Positions 1-11,403 are shown, counted from the first letter of the stretch. The stretch is DNA of 64,000 nt from Tretioscincus oriximinensis (GCA_022410635.1 JAJVDF010000018.1:3541814-3605813); one strand, 5' to 3'. Program-made: numbers and translations. The notes: generated from the sequence alone by a model not told the origin.

Positions 1-827
1 AAATTACATCTGGCATATAATTATTTAAAGTGTAATTTCTAACACCTCATTTCCTTCCATAACAGCAATCCAGGTAGCAGAGACGTTGAAATACCTAAGT
101 CACTGCTAAAATATTGAAACCTGAATAGGATAATTCAGAATCTCATTTTTAAGACCAGTACTATGGGGTATCAAGTTTCGCAGTCTGTACTTGAAAATTA
201 TTAAATAGTGAATGTGCCACTCAAAAACTAGAAAAAGAGTTAAATTGAATTTGTATTAAATAGTACCTCAGGCTTTTGTGCTATTTCTTTCTGTATTTAT
301 TGCACCTCTGGATTACTAACATGGGCATTGAACTACTTTTCGGAGAAATAATAACTGAAATGGAAAGTAGTTTACTTTTAAAAACTACTGTTCACTTCAA
401 TAAGTAAGTAAAACTTCTTTCCACTTCGGCAAGTAAGCTTACTCTTACGTGGACATCCTTCCAAAACAAACAAACAAATAGAACTGCAATATTTATGAAT
501 CATTGGTAGACTGTTTTGCTCCTGGGGCTTTGGCTCCCAAATGTTGCTTTAATCACAATAGGCTTGGTGATTTGCTTGCTATTGGTGGTATGTATGTCTG
601 GCAGGACAGACAGAAGCCTATGGTGTCCAAACCCATTGCTATGGCCTCTGTTTTGAACGTGGGGTGCTGCAGTAGGTTTGGCTGCTGGAGGCTCCTATCT
701 GTTCTGGAGCCAGGGAGATGTTCCTACCGCACACATATCACCTCTTTCCAAGCTCTGGAATTGGTCTAATAAAAACCAGTCCCAGAGCCTGGAATTTTAC
801 CATCAGTTACTCATGTTTTAGTAATAG
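1..827. other. Unassigned AT-rich DNA
   Basis: I recognise no repeat, exon or RNA gene. The one longer open frame (503-769, 88 codons) has no recognisable domain and no codon pattern to support it, so it is treated as chance. Confidence 0.5.
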
Positions 828-1045
828 TAGGAATGTTAAGAGAAGCCTCATTGTGTCAGATTATGGTGCATTTAGTCCAGCATCCTTTCTCACACAGTGG
901 TTTACCAGTTGCTTCTGGGCATTCTCAAGCATCAACAAAAGGAAATCTTTCATCTGCTCTCAACTTGTTACAGTGGGCATTTCGAGGCAGGCTACCTGTA
1001 TCCACAATCTGGAGGCAATATACAGGCATTNAGTCTAGTAGCCAA
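828..1045 (-). mobile_element. CR1 LINE 3' end fragment
   Basis: Read on the plus strand, this contains the reverse complement of a sauropsid CR1 3' untranslated region. The diagnostic string 'tagtccagcatcc' is followed by 'tctcacacagtgg' and a region matching 'ctgggcattctcaagc'. The same order of motifs recurs in at least eight other places in this window. The copy is old, with several substitutions against the best copies. The element points leftward, so its 3' end lies near 828. No open frame of the element survives. Confidence 0.75.
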
Positions 1046-1289
1046 ATATATGATAAATTTGTCTAGTTGACAAGCACAATAATTTTTCCATCTCTCCCTT
1101 AAGATAGAGGTAAAGTGACAAACACTTGCAGTCACTGGATCCATTTCCATCACCCTCAAAATGTCCTTCCTATGCTAAAATCTTTAGGGACAACTGAGAT
1201 TAAAAGACCTTTTATTCTCCTCACCAAGCCAGGAGGTGAGCATGAACATCTGGAGGTCCTAATTTATTTATTTTAATACATTTGCAACT
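1046..1289. other. Unassigned spacer
   Basis: Nothing recognisable between the CR1 fragment and the following L2 tail. Confidence 0.4.
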
Positions 1290-1538
1290 CATTGTTCATC
1301 TAAAGTATGGAATAGTCTCTCCCTTGAGGTGTGTCAATCACCATCTGTGTGCACTTTCAGAAAATGCTTAAAGACACACCTTTTTGGCCTGGCCTTTNGC
1401 TAGAAAACTACTGTCTCCTCCCCATTTTTAGAAAAGGCTGTTTTTAATGTNTTAAAATTGTGGTTTTATTGTTAACCACCCTGAGACCTACGGGTACAGG
1501 GTAGTATACAAATGTAAATAAATAAATAAATAAATAAA
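1290..1538 (+). mobile_element. L2-type LINE, 3' end
   Basis: The last codons of the L2 reverse-transcriptase ORF can be read in pieces: a WNSLP-like start near 1310, then an LKTHLFGLAF-like terminus near 1370-1395. A 3' untranslated region follows with 'gttaaccaccctgagacc' and a simple (TAAA)n tail at 1515-1538. The same terminus and tail occur at 27,780-27,977, which also carries upstream endonuclease and RT remnants, so the family assignment is internally consistent. The copy is 5'-truncated and non-functional. Confidence 0.85.
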
Positions 1539-2029
1539 GTTCTCAAGGTGTTTCACAGCATAGGATCAAAATGTAAAACACTAAAATATTCCAACTTTTA
1601 ATACTAGAATCAAGTAGGCAAGTTGTTGGCTGGAGCCCTGTAACTCACACACTTTTGAAAGCAGGCACCATCACTTAAAAATTGGACTGGATTCTTAAAG
1701 AAATTCAGTTACATATAAACCTAAGGAATGTGTGCCAAGATTGGGTGTGGGTGGAAAGAGGCATTCATCTGCCATAGTTAGTGGGATGGAGGAGCAGGAT
1801 CAAAATGTCAGTAACATAGTTACAGTAAAATCAGAAACAATAGAAAATTCAAGGCTTTGAATTTAGAACTTTGGAAAAATTCTCAAAAATGAAACTACTG
1901 GGAACCTATGATTGGGAAAGGAAAAGTGCTATGACATGACTGAATCTCAATCAGCCAGCAAGTCAACAAGGAAATGGGTCCGGAGGAAAGAGGACATGCT
2001 GCAAAACAGGAAGAGAGAACGACAAAACC
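1539..2029. other. Unassigned AT-rich DNA
   Basis: No recognisable repeat or coding signal. Confidence 0.4.
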
Positions 2030-2243
2030 AAGGGTATAAATAGCTACTAGGATGGATCTTTTGATACTGTCTCTGAGATGGAGTAACAGGCAGTATTCCA
2101 GAANGTCGAGAACAGTTGAAATTTTTNCCTTCTTCGGTTCCAGACTGACCAGGTGCAATTGGTGGGCCACTGTGAGAGACAGAATACTGGACTAGATGGG
2201 CTCTAGCCCAATTCAATAGGGCTTATCTTATGTTTTTATGTAC
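2030..2243 (+). mobile_element. CR1 LINE 3' end fragment
   Basis: The diagnostic 3' end reads in the forward direction: 'agctactaggatggat', then 'gagacagaatactggact', then 'agatgggctctagcccaatt', finishing with 'cttatgtttttatgt'. The layout matches the better copies at 9,680-9,897 and 50,190-50,445. The element is heavily 5'-truncated and carries two N bases. Confidence 0.85.
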
Positions 2244-3047
2244 CCCTGCTAGTTTTGCCTTCTTTGGATGACCATTGATTCCAAAGTCTAACTCTTCTCC
2301 TGCTCCATTGCAGGATAAATGTTTCTCATCTCACAGGTGAAACACATTTCCTTCTACAACATGGCCCTTTATTTTCTTTGCCAAAGAGATCACTCTAACA
2401 TGGAAAGCCTAAGCAGATATTCTGAAACATCTCCAGATATATATATATGAAATGAAAACCTTGAAGTGTGGAACCAGCTCTGCCCCTGGGATCTGCACAC
2501 CTCTCTCGGTGAATGGGCAAGTGCTTTTATTTGTGCAAATTTAAATATTTTCTTAATGAAAAGCTGCCCAAGTGACCTGCAGCTGTTTGGCTTCCCCTCA
2601 AAGGCCCAGACTACTGCTGTTTTCACAACCAGCCAACCCAGTAGGCTTATTTGCTTGCCTCAGGTGGAACACCTTGATCCAATTACTTCCACTCTCAACC
2701 CAACACTGAAGGCAGGCACAGCAGTAGTTGATATTTGATCAGTGTTCCAAATGAATCCTCTGTATTTTATGTGCCTCTTAGCATCAGACAATATAACCAA
2801 AACAAAACAAGATCCAGCAGCAGCTTCAGCATGTAAATCATCTACCCTTGACAGNATGTCCCCAGGCACTTTTGGAGTGATGTACAGTACCACACAATAA
2901 TGCTACCTTAACAAAGAAGCCAGAAGACATGAAGGTAACCCTCACTCTCATTTACAGGGACAATTTACACAATCTTGTCTGTTTAGCTTCTCTGAAGCAA
3001 GCATACTAGCTTCATGAGCATTTTCAGCTCTTTACCAGGCTTCATNC
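2244..3047. other. Unassigned DNA
   Basis: No recognisable repeat, exon or RNA. Short overlapping open frames on both strands (2390-2893) share no domain and look like chance. Confidence 0.45.
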
Positions 3048-3292
3048 CAAAGAAGAAGAAGAGTAAGCTTTTATACCACACTTTTCTCAACCTGAAGGGA
3101 ATCAAAGCTGTTTACATTATCTNCTGTTCTTCTCTTCACAACAGACACCTGGTGAAGTANGTGAGGCTGGGAGAGNTCTGAAGAANTGTGACTAGCCCAA
3201 GGTCACCCAACTGGCTTTTGTGGAGGAGTGCAGAATTGAACTGGGAGTCTTCCAGATAAAGAGTCTGACACTTTAACCACTACACCAGACAG
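3048..3292 (-). repeat. tRNA-derived SINE (family B), complete
   Basis: On the minus strand the element opens with a tRNA-like head. An A-box-like 'tggtgtagtggttaa' lies at 3273-3287 and a B-box-like 'agttcaattc' near 3233-3244. Then comes a body with 'gtgaccttgggctagtcac' and a tail 'gagaaaagtgtggtataaaa' ending in (CTT)n at 3048-3060. A second copy lies at 38,031-38,583. Pol III internal promoters and a tail resembling the partner LINE are typical of SINEs mobilised in trans. This is a SINE and not a functional tRNA gene: the cloverleaf is not maintained. Confidence 0.85.
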
Positions 3293-5322
3293 GGTCTCGT
3301 CAAAGATGATCTTTATATGAATTTCTACATTAGCATCCTGCTGGGCAAACAAAACTGATTTTATTCCTAAGGTTGATTTGGTGTTGTGAATGTTGTTAAC
3401 CAAGAAATGATGACTTAGGAATATCCATATTCNTTTGGATATTTAATGCTATTGGCAATGGTGTAATCTTGCCCTTGGGCCATTTCATCTGGAAGTTCTT
3501 TATTTAGTTTTTGTTCATTACAAATGAAGACTGGTCTATCTGCTTCTTCTGCTCTAAAAGACTTTCTAGGAAGTGGAAAAGAAGATTGCAAAAGCTCTTC
3601 TGCACATGAGAGTTTCAATGACTGCCTTCTTACTGTAAGAGAAGGGAGGGCATAAACATCCCTTCTACACTCATCATAGTCATATTTTTGGAAGCAGCTT
3701 TTATTAGAAATACAAAGTACAGACACTACCTTCATCTAACAATGAAAACCTTTGTAGGAGCTTTCCTCCCCCTGGGGCAACCCACTTGCCTCTGCTCTCT
3801 CCTTTTGTGTCTTACAGTGACAAAGACTGAGGTCTCCGTGGGTACCAGCCTGCCTTTACTACATATGTTAAAAAGGGCCATTGGAGAGTGATGGTTACAG
3901 AGGGGAAAACTTCTATTGTTCATACAATCTTGTCTGTCGCACAACAGACAAATCAATGGGAGAGACATCATCCTCCAAAATTCTAGAACCTGCAGATGAG
4001 AAAGCAATATTCTNACCAATGGGTCAGCCTTTAATCATCATAGGCTATTTGCAACTGAAAATGCTGATTTTGACAATAGGATGTCATTACTCNACTATAT
4101 CTGCAAGGAGGCAGCTAATAAAACTACCTGTGCTTCAAACATTGTAACTGCCAAATTAGTCCCTCTGTGCTCTGGGTCTTCTGGCTCACATTTCTTAAGA
4201 TACAACATTATCATTAACAAAGAGGAGTCCCTATGGATAGCCATGACAAGTGATAATTATCAAACTGCCAAAAACAAAAGTGGGAGCTGTTTTGCAAACA
4301 TTTTTGAAATCCTAATACCACTGGAGAAGTAGGTATAATTACATATGAAAGCATTTCCCTTTAATAGCCTCTTAATTATCTATTCAGGTGAATTATAATT
4401 TGAGAGAAGGTATATTAAATCTAATTTTTTAATAAAAGTGTAGATGTGATTTTATGCAAGTAAACGATGGCAGGATGCAGTTGGGTTTCTGCAGCAGATC
4501 ACAAATGTGGTGACGAATAACATGTGGCTAAATCCTTTTCCCCTTCAGCTCTGGCTGTGTGCACTTATAACCCCATAACACAGGAGATGCCAATGAACTT
4601 GTAAATCTACAATGCAGTTCACCATTTCCTGGNGTATTTGGTATCTGTTTCTTTCATGAAGATTAATGGAACAACCCAAAAACACACACAGGAAATATTT
4701 CATGCATATATTAGCAGTGCCTCTGCAGTCCATGGAGGTTGCTTTAGAGGAGAATCCAAATTACCCCATCTATTTATTTNAAAAAAACCAAACAATAACC
4801 ACTTTATTTGAAAATCTTGTATACAATAATTTTGTATGAGTTTTAACAACATATCACAGTTTATAACTTTGACAAACATCATGATTTGGAACACTTGGTC
4901 ATGGTTCAGTTAAGGAACATTGATTTAAACATCAATATTGANGTATTTCAAAGGTAGGTAAAAAAGAAAAACTTTGGCTAAATTTCTTGGAAAGAGTTTT
5001 GAGGACACAGAGTTATTCCATTAGGCAGTTTTAATAAATGAAGTTCATTTTCTTATGGAGTTTCAATCATCTATGTCCCCAGTCATTTTGGACTGTTGCA
5101 TTTGTATAAGTTCATTTGTGGCTAGAGTCCAGACCCTATGCATCCATGAATTTTTGGTAAATGTACTGGCTGTCTTCCAATGTGTTGCAACTTCAAACTT
5201 AGATGCTATAAGCATGCTTTTAATCAGGTCTCGGTGACCCAGGNTTTAGTACTCCTCTCTAAAGAAGAATAAAAATACTAAAGTTGGTGAAAGGCTAATT
5301 TCTGTGATCAAAACAAGACTTA
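3293..5322. other. Unassigned DNA, possibly unique sequence
   Basis: About 2 kb without a recognised element. A short perfect hairpin (8-bp arms, 'ttgtctgt' against 'acagacaa') lies near 3930-3955. Open frames on both strands are shorter than 110 codons and unrecognised. Confidence 0.4.
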
Positions 5323-5430
5323 GAATCANAGAATTGGAAGAAAACTTCAGGGTCATCAGGCCAACCCCTGCTCAATGCAGGATTTACTAAATCATCCTAG
5401 ACAGTGGTTGTCTATACAAGGATGGGGTAG
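5323..5430 (-). mobile_element. CR1 LINE 3' end (subfamily ending in 'atgattctatgatt')
   Basis: The plus strand shows 'tagaatcanagaattggaag', then 'gggtcatcaggccaacccc' and 'tgctcaatgcaggattta'. This is the reverse complement of the second CR1 tail type seen well at 48,600-48,693 and 57,802-57,900. Only the terminal ~100 bp remain. Confidence 0.75.
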
Positions 5431-5518
5431 ATTGAGGAGATTCAGTTAATGAAAAAACGACCTGGAATGGTAGCTCATCAGAGGAATGTAAAAATGGGGG
5501 AAATGTTAGTCTCACAGA

Positions 5519-6906
5519 GGTTGCATTCTCACTGGAGGAAAAAGATCTGTTTTAGAAGAAAGAGAGTGAAACCAAAGTCACCCCATATGAAACTGGTTTT
5601 TTTTTTTACTCAGTTCCAAACTGGTTTTTCTGGCTAGATAGGGGACACAAGATTCCAATTTTGCTTCAGAATAACTGTCCCCACTATAGAAAAACCTGGT
5701 TGGTTGTGGGAATGGACATGCGCCCTTTGTCCAATCCTATCACTGTAGGTGTGTCTAAACATCCCCCCTTCCCCTTTGTTGCCTTCCATCAAGGCAACCT
5801 CGTTGCTAGGCACCTAGTTAGTTTTCCATTCCCATAACCTCATGTTCAATTCACTGGGAAGAAGAAAGCTACTTTTGCACACCTGCATATTTACAAAGCA
5901 AAGCTATGTCACCATTATGCTGTTCCTCCTATCTCTAATTTCTTGTCTCCAAAAATAGACTAGTTCACAGTGAGGATGTGCACTTCTGCTAGAATCTACC
6001 CTTCATTCAATGATCCTCCACATATACCCACTCTTGCACAAAATAAGAAAATATTAGCGGTGCTTATTTGATAGACTGACCCTACTGTCAGCAAAAGTGT
6101 AGACAACATCTAGCCTGGATAGCTTTAATAATAGGCTGACCAGATGATCCCTTTTGGTGTGTGTGTGGGGTTTGAAAACCCAGTTTTGGGGGTGCATCCT
6201 AGTTTTTTCTGAGGAAATTTTTTTCAAAAAAAGATTTTTTTCCAATTTTTTTTTCCTCAGAAAAAACTGGGAGGCACACCAAAAATGGGTTTTCAACCTC
6301 CCAAAAAAGGGGTCATCTGGTCAGCCTATTTAATAANACGTTATAAAAATTCAAAATGAACACATAAATGAACGTTTCTGAAATTGATTTAAAGATACTG
6401 CCTTAAATCAGAGCCTTATAGTTAACTACACTGTTAGCTGGGGGTTTCAGAGCAATGCCCCATTAATCTCCACAGAAACCAATGAAAACACTAAGTAGCA
6501 GAACTGGTTCAACCACTCATCCCACTCATATAGTAGTTGGAAAAAGGGATGAGATGTTTCATGGTGGAAGGCAAATGAGTACTGATCAAATCAAAGGCTT
6601 GCCAAGGCACCTCACTTGGGAAACACCTATGATGCCCATTGGCAAGGAGGGAATATGCAGGACTCTCCTTTTCCCTCATCACATAACCCATGCCCAGCAA
6701 ACTACCCTCAAACTGTAGTGAGAGCAGAAAGAATCTGATAGCTACTTTTAACCCAGTTATTTGGAGAAAATCTCCCCCAAACCCAGTTGTTGTGACTCCA
6801 CTTAAGTGCCAAANCAGTTTGAATTTGGATTAAAAGGAAACCCAATGAAAAATCTTAAGTTTCACACAGGAGTCACACCCATTTTTCCCTCCAATGGGAA
6901 CACAAC
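5519..6906. mobile_element. Non-autonomous DNA transposon-like element, copy 1
   Basis: This 1.4-kb unit starts with 'ggttgcattctcactgg' and ends with an inverted version, 'tccctccaatgggaacac'. The two ends pair over about 24 bp with four mismatches. Segments 5525-6035 and 6455-6906 match 23,115-23,605 and 23,665-24,114 in the same order and orientation, so the two are copies of one family. A hAT MITE (6132-6328) is inserted in the middle. CR1 sequence resumes directly to the right (from 6907) and a CR1-like 'agtctcaca' abuts the left end, so the element probably landed in a CR1. No transposase can be read. I do not recognise the family name. Confidence 0.6.
6132..6328. mobile_element. hAT-like MITE with 8-bp target duplication
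   Basis: This 197-bp element is bounded by inverted 'taggctgaccagat' and 'atctggtcagccta'. It is flanked by exact 8-bp direct repeats 'tttaataa' (6124-6131 and 6329-6336). The interior is largely palindromic, with 'tttttctgaggaaa' facing 'tcctcagaaaaa'. The 8-bp duplication is the mark of hAT transposases. A longer relative with the same ends is at 44,966-45,406. It is nested in the 5519-6906 element and absent from the matching place in the 23.1-24.1 kb copy. Confidence 0.85.
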
Positions 6907-7340
6907 TATAATGGGCTACCAATTGTACCTTAGCATTTTCAAGCAGAAGTACAAGGCAAAATCTTTTCTTGCTCTTGACTTCCCACAAGTGGCACCAGAG
7001 AAAACCACCCAATCGCTCCAACTTGGAGGCAGTACCTAGGCAACCATTCTAGTAACTACTAATATACCTGCCCTCCATAATTAGTCAAATCCTATCTTAA
7101 AGCTATTCAGGGGGGTATAGGGTTTCTGTGTACAACCTGGGGTAGCATCTTTTTACCAGGTGCAGCTTCAAGTGGCTAATATATTTCGAAGGGGTGGAGG
7201 ATCCATTAATGATCTAAAGCTTTATCCTTCGCTTTACGTATCATTCCTAGGCAGATAGCCATCACCACCTCACCTGGAAATAAATTTCATGGATTTAGGA
7301 CAAATGACCTTCAGAGTAAAGAAATACTGTAAGGTTGTTT
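6907..7340 (-). mobile_element. CR1 LINE fragment, degraded
   Basis: Reverse-complement CR1 3' untranslated and C-terminal ORF2 sequence. 'gggctaccaattgtacctt' corresponds to the common 'gcccaccagatgcacct'. It is followed by 'ttcaagcagaag', 'ttggaggcagtacc', 'caaatcctatcttaaag', and near 7250-7340 'catcaccacctcacctgg' with a 'gtaaagaaatact' run. The order matches 36,300-36,560. About 140 bp near 7108-7245 does not match and may be a small insertion or local decay. Confidence 0.65.
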
Positions 7341-9031
7341 TTGATGTTCTTACTGGAATTTCACCCTACCCCTGATTACTTCACAGAAGTTCTCTATGAA
7401 ATGCCACTGAGATATATTATTGACAGTAGCAGATGTGTGCATATGCATATGCATATACCATTTGCTTGTCTTGTGGCACCATTGTTTGCTGTATCTGGCA
7501 AAGAAGACCAATAACAAGTCTCTAGCACTACTTCCAGGGACAGGAACAGGACCAGCTGGGACCTGAGATGGTGGCAGAAATGTTCCTTCACATTTGTGAC
7601 ATTAGACATGTTTTCAGTGTATCAGAGACTGCACCATTACTTCAGGATCTTTCCGGCATTTACCCACATATACACACACACTAAATTGTCACTGGAACCA
7701 TTCCCATCCTGAGGTGAAGGAGCAGGAATGCTCCTGGCTCAGGAATCAGGAAGACTGGATATTCCAGCCCAGGACATACTTAATTTCTCCCCTACTTGCC
7801 ATTTATTATGCAGTCATCCACCTGTGACAAGGCGGGAAATGCCCTAAGCATGCCTAAAATGGGAAAGCCTCATCTACAATGTCCCCACGCCTTCCAAGAC
7901 TGCTGTTGTTGCTAAGCAATCTAGGATTCCCAGGGATGTGTCAGATCTGAGTAAGCACTGGGTGGGGACTGATGGAACAAATGGCAGTCTAGATGCTCTG
8001 TTTCTTCCAATTGCTGGGACCAATTCCCAGTCAAAGACCTTGGTCACATTTTTACTTTTAATCCTTTTTAGTCTGGGGTAGTGGTAGAGATTAAGCTCAT
8101 TCTTCAGCACCAGAGAATTAAAAGTAAATATGTGACCAGGGCTTAAGTGCAGAAATAGCCCTGGTCATTACAAAAATGATTGTTGTGGCATAATTGGAAA
8201 TGCAACATTAACAATTCAATTGATTGAAGGCACCCTCTCATATTGTAGGTAGCTCCTAGCTTAGAACAGCAGGGTAAGAGACAGCAGAGAAAAAGAGCTA
8301 TTAGACTCTGCAGACAAGGAATTCTCCCACCACAGCCACCTACTCATTCTCAGCTTCATTGTTAAGACACACGTCTTCCCCATTATATGGAAATAATAGT
8401 GACCTATTTCAGAATCTGTTGTAACAACAAGGCTATGAATCAGTCTTTGCACTCTAAAAAGCTCTATAGACATTATAATTAATTAGAAGCAATGCTCTCA
8501 GTTTAACCTACCTCTCTTCTCACTGCATTGGATGCTTTCAGCTACCACCCACTTCTTGCCAGATACACTAATGTATGATTGCCTCAAGTCTTCTCCCTAT
8601 GCACTAGTTTTAAATATCCATTTCTTGGTCCTTCCTGGAAATGATCTGCTTTTTTCCAGTCATAAATGAAAATGATAAATGATAGCCAATACTTTGATAA
8701 CCATTAATGATTCCATATGCTTGCTTTAAGATTCCATCTTTGTTTTGAGGAAGCATCAGAAAATGATTGCTGGAAACCATTTCCATTTCCATTGACTGGG
8801 GAAAATGTTTCCTGCCTCTCACATTGCTCTAAGTAGGAATATTTTGCTCCTATCCCATTAGCAACTGAGCAAAAAAATAAAGAAAAAGGTGATGTTTCAT
8901 CCAATCATGATGATGGAGAACAGACAGGTGCGTAGAACACAGTTTTCACACTTCCTGCTTTTGAGTTAGGAGGCAGGAAGCAGTTCCTCAAGCCATTGTC
9001 TAGAGTAAGGCACCTTATGTGAGGTTACCTT
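7341..9031. other. Unassigned DNA with one weak shared repeat
   Basis: Mostly unrecognised. A short alternating run (ATGCAT)n sits at 7440-7457. About 100 bp at 8,890-8,985 resembles 22,135-22,240 (shared 'catccaatcatg' and 'cacttcctgctt'), which hints at another old dispersed repeat. Confidence 0.4.
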
Positions 9032-9897
9032 TGAAAATGGTCCAGAAGAAAGTGGGAACCAAACTTTCTGTGACTGAGCAAGAAAAGGATCTTGGGGTGT
9101 TGGTGGACAGGTCAATGAAGATGTTAACCCAGTGTGCAGCAGCAGCAAAAAATGGCAAATTCCATGCTGAGGATAATTAGGAAAGGAATCGAAAAGAAGT
9201 CAGCAACTGTTGTTTTGCCTCTTTATAAATCTGTGGTGAGGCCACATTTGGAATACTGTGTTCAGTTCTGGTCACCACATCTCAAGAGGGATATTATGGA
9301 ACTAGAGAAGGTGCAGAAAAGGGCAACAATAATGATCAAGGGTCTGAAGCACCACCCTTACGAAGTCAGGCTGCAACATCTGGGCCTCTTCAGCCTCAAA
9401 AGGTGACGTTTGAGAGGTGATCTGATTGGTGTACAAAATCATGCATGGGATGGATAGGGTGAATAAAGACAAAATGTTTTCTCTATCACACAACACTAGG
9501 ACCAGAGGGCACTTCTTGAAATTGATGGGCAAGAAAGTGAGAACAGACAAAGAAAAGTATTTTTTCACCCAGAGGGTCGTCGGCCTGTGTAATTTACGTC
9601 CTGAAGAGGTAGTGGTAGCTAACATCTGGATAGCTTCAAGATAGGGCTAGACAGGTTTATGGACACCAAAGGTATAAATGGGTACTAGGATGGATATCTG
9701 GATGCTGTCCCTGGGATGGAGCAACAGGTAGTGCTCCTGAAATACCATGTGCAGGGAGTCATGAACAGGTACATGTTTTGCTTTCCTCTGTTCTGATTGT
9801 CCAGGTGCATCTGCTGGGCTTCTGTGTGACACAGAATGCTGGATTAGATGGGCTCTGGCCCGATCCAGTATGGCTCTTCTTATGTTCTTATGTAAGC
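9032..9897 (+). mobile_element. CR1 LINE, best copy in the window (3' 0.87 kb)
   Basis: This forward-oriented, 5'-truncated CR1 contains the C-terminal part of ORF2 (about 9061-9645) followed by the family's 3' untranslated region (9650-9897). It ends with 'ggctcttcttatgttctta', the CR1 terminus repeated throughout the window. CR1 elements are target-primed retrotransposons encoding an endonuclease and reverse transcriptase. This copy lacks both catalytic domains and is inert. It serves as the reference for calling the shorter fragments. Confidence 0.92.
9061..9645 (+). pseudogene. CR1 ORF2 C-terminal remnant
   Basis: The reading frame shifts at least twice. Frame one gives QEKDLGVLVDRSMKM (from 9082). 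The next gives SVVRPHLEYCVQFWSPH and VQKRATIMIKGL (9134-9406). The third gives FSLSHNTRTRGHFLKLMG and EVVVANIW (9426-9644). This succession is characteristic of the region downstream of the reverse transcriptase in CR1 and L2 clade ORF2 proteins. Endonuclease, RT palm and the YADD box are missing through 5' truncation. Frameshifts and stops rule out function. Confidence 0.9.
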
Positions 9898-10012
9898 TGG
9901 AACTAGTGGAGGTGAGTCTGAGACGTACCAGACCCAAAATGTGGAGGCATTTTGGAGACCAGAAATTAGAGACAGGAGGAACTGGATAGTGGTGACATTG
10001 TTTTGATTTGTA

Positions 10013-10508
10013 AATATGTAGGTGTGCAAAAGATCTGCACTGGTTGCCTGTTTACTATGGAGCCCAACTCAAGGTGCTGCCATTAGCATGCACAGCTTGT
10101 GCCCTGGCTATCTGAAGGAGTGCCTTCTCCCATATAGACTTGCCCATGGATTGAAATCTCAAGGAGAAGGCCTTCTGGTAGCTCTTCCCCTTTCAGAGAT
10201 AGGCACATGTAGGAGGATCTTCTCTGGAGTGTCTCCCATACTTTGGAACAGAGGCCTCTAGAGGCTTGCCTGACACCTACACTGTATAGCTTTCAATGTC
10301 TGGTAAAAACACCTCTCTTTGCCCAGGCTTTTGAATCAGAGCTTCTTTTGCACTCTGACCTTTCAGGGTGGGTGAGAAGGAGGAAGGGTATTAATCTTTT
10401 CAAATATTTTATTAATGTGTATTTTTATTTTTATTATAATTATTTACCCTGTTTTCTGCTCTGGGACCAATGGTGAAAGGTTGGATATAAATCATTAAAC
10501 AACTGAAA
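10013..10508 (+). mobile_element. L2-type LINE, 3' end with ORF2 C-terminus
   Basis: Plus-strand translation in shifting frames gives LHWLPV at the start (10,035-10,055), then LWNRG-like and VKTPLFAQAF (10,290-10,335). These correspond to the L2 C-terminal LHWLP, LWN-LP and LKTHLF motifs. The 3' untranslated region ends in 'gctctgggaccaatggtg' and 'ggatataaatcatt'. The same tail type recurs at 52,597-52,676, so at least two L2 subfamilies are present. Confidence 0.8.
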
Positions 10509-11117
10509 TAAAAAACAAATGCTTCCCAGAGACCATTCTCTGAAGGTAAGTATGAAGAAGCCCCAAAATATGATCAAGAATGACTTGCACTTCCCTCCAG
10601 GAATCATTATTAATTTCTACCTGGCTCCTCAAATTACAGTTCTTCAGATGTTCTTGAGCAACAACTCCTATCGTGGAGTAATGCTGTAGAGCAGTGTGAA
10701 AGGCAGGAAACACACATACACACACCCCAGTCAGTGGAATGCAAATGGTTTCCAGCAACCTTTCTCTGATGGTAATCCTTCAAAACAAAGATGGTCTCAT
10801 AAAGCAGGCATACAGAATCATTAATGGGGATGGTTTTTCAAGTTGTTGTGGGTGGTGAGTGGGAGGCATGCTAGGCAAGCAGAATACAGATGGGCTTGCA
10901 GCCTTTGTACTTCCTGGAAAAATGATGGTGGGCTGTTTAAACACAGTCCACATAAGACACAACTGTGCTAAATTTAAGTATGTTTTCAAGATGACTGGAA
11001 AATAGTGAAGCAATTAACAGTGCAAAAAGTTCCATTTTTGCTAATCACTCTTCTCCAGTTAAAGGGTGAAAAAGTCCTGAATGTGTATAATTTCCTTTGA
11101 CAACATTAAGTTTGACC
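10509..11117. other. Unassigned DNA
   Basis: No recognised element or gene. Minus-strand frames of 77-87 codons show no domain. Confidence 0.4.
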
Positions 11118-11129
11118 ACTGTATTTTTG

Positions 11130-11391
11130 AAGGGGCAGATTAACCAATAGGCCAAGTAGGCACTGGCCTATGAGCCTCACAACTTTAAANGCCCCACAAA
11201 CCATGACACAATCCTATAGCTGTGTGCCTGTGCATTCACAATTCTGCTTGCAGCTAGAGGTCTAATCCAGAAACAGTCTAATTTTACATGTCTTCCTTGG
11301 GCCAGTTACCCTGCCTTGTGATAGCTTCTAGTCCTGCTCTATGACATCACCTGGGCTAATATGCAAGGGGCACCCGCTGGGTTAATCCAGC
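11130..11391. mobile_element. Short DNA transposon-like element with 12-bp flanking repeats
   Basis: The 262-bp segment is bounded by 'ggggcagattaacc' on the left and 'ggttaatccagc' on the right, imperfect inverted repeats. Exact 12-bp direct repeats 'actgtatttttg' flank it (11,118-11,129 and 11,392-11,403). The inverted ends favour a DNA transposon. The 12-bp duplication is longer than the usual 8 bp of hAT and may be an 8-bp duplication extended by chance. The interior 'ataggccaagtaggcac' has a look I associate with dispersed repeats, but I cannot name it. Confidence 0.6.
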
Positions 11392-11403
11392 ACTGTATTT
11401 TTG

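Noticed and set aside
503..769. 88-codon open frame rich in Cys and Trp
   Set aside because: No known family; an overlapping frame from 718 runs on the same strand; likely chance.
3233..3292. tRNA gene on the minus strand
   Set aside because: Head of family B SINE; a second copy is at 38,500-38,583, and no intact cloverleaf is kept.
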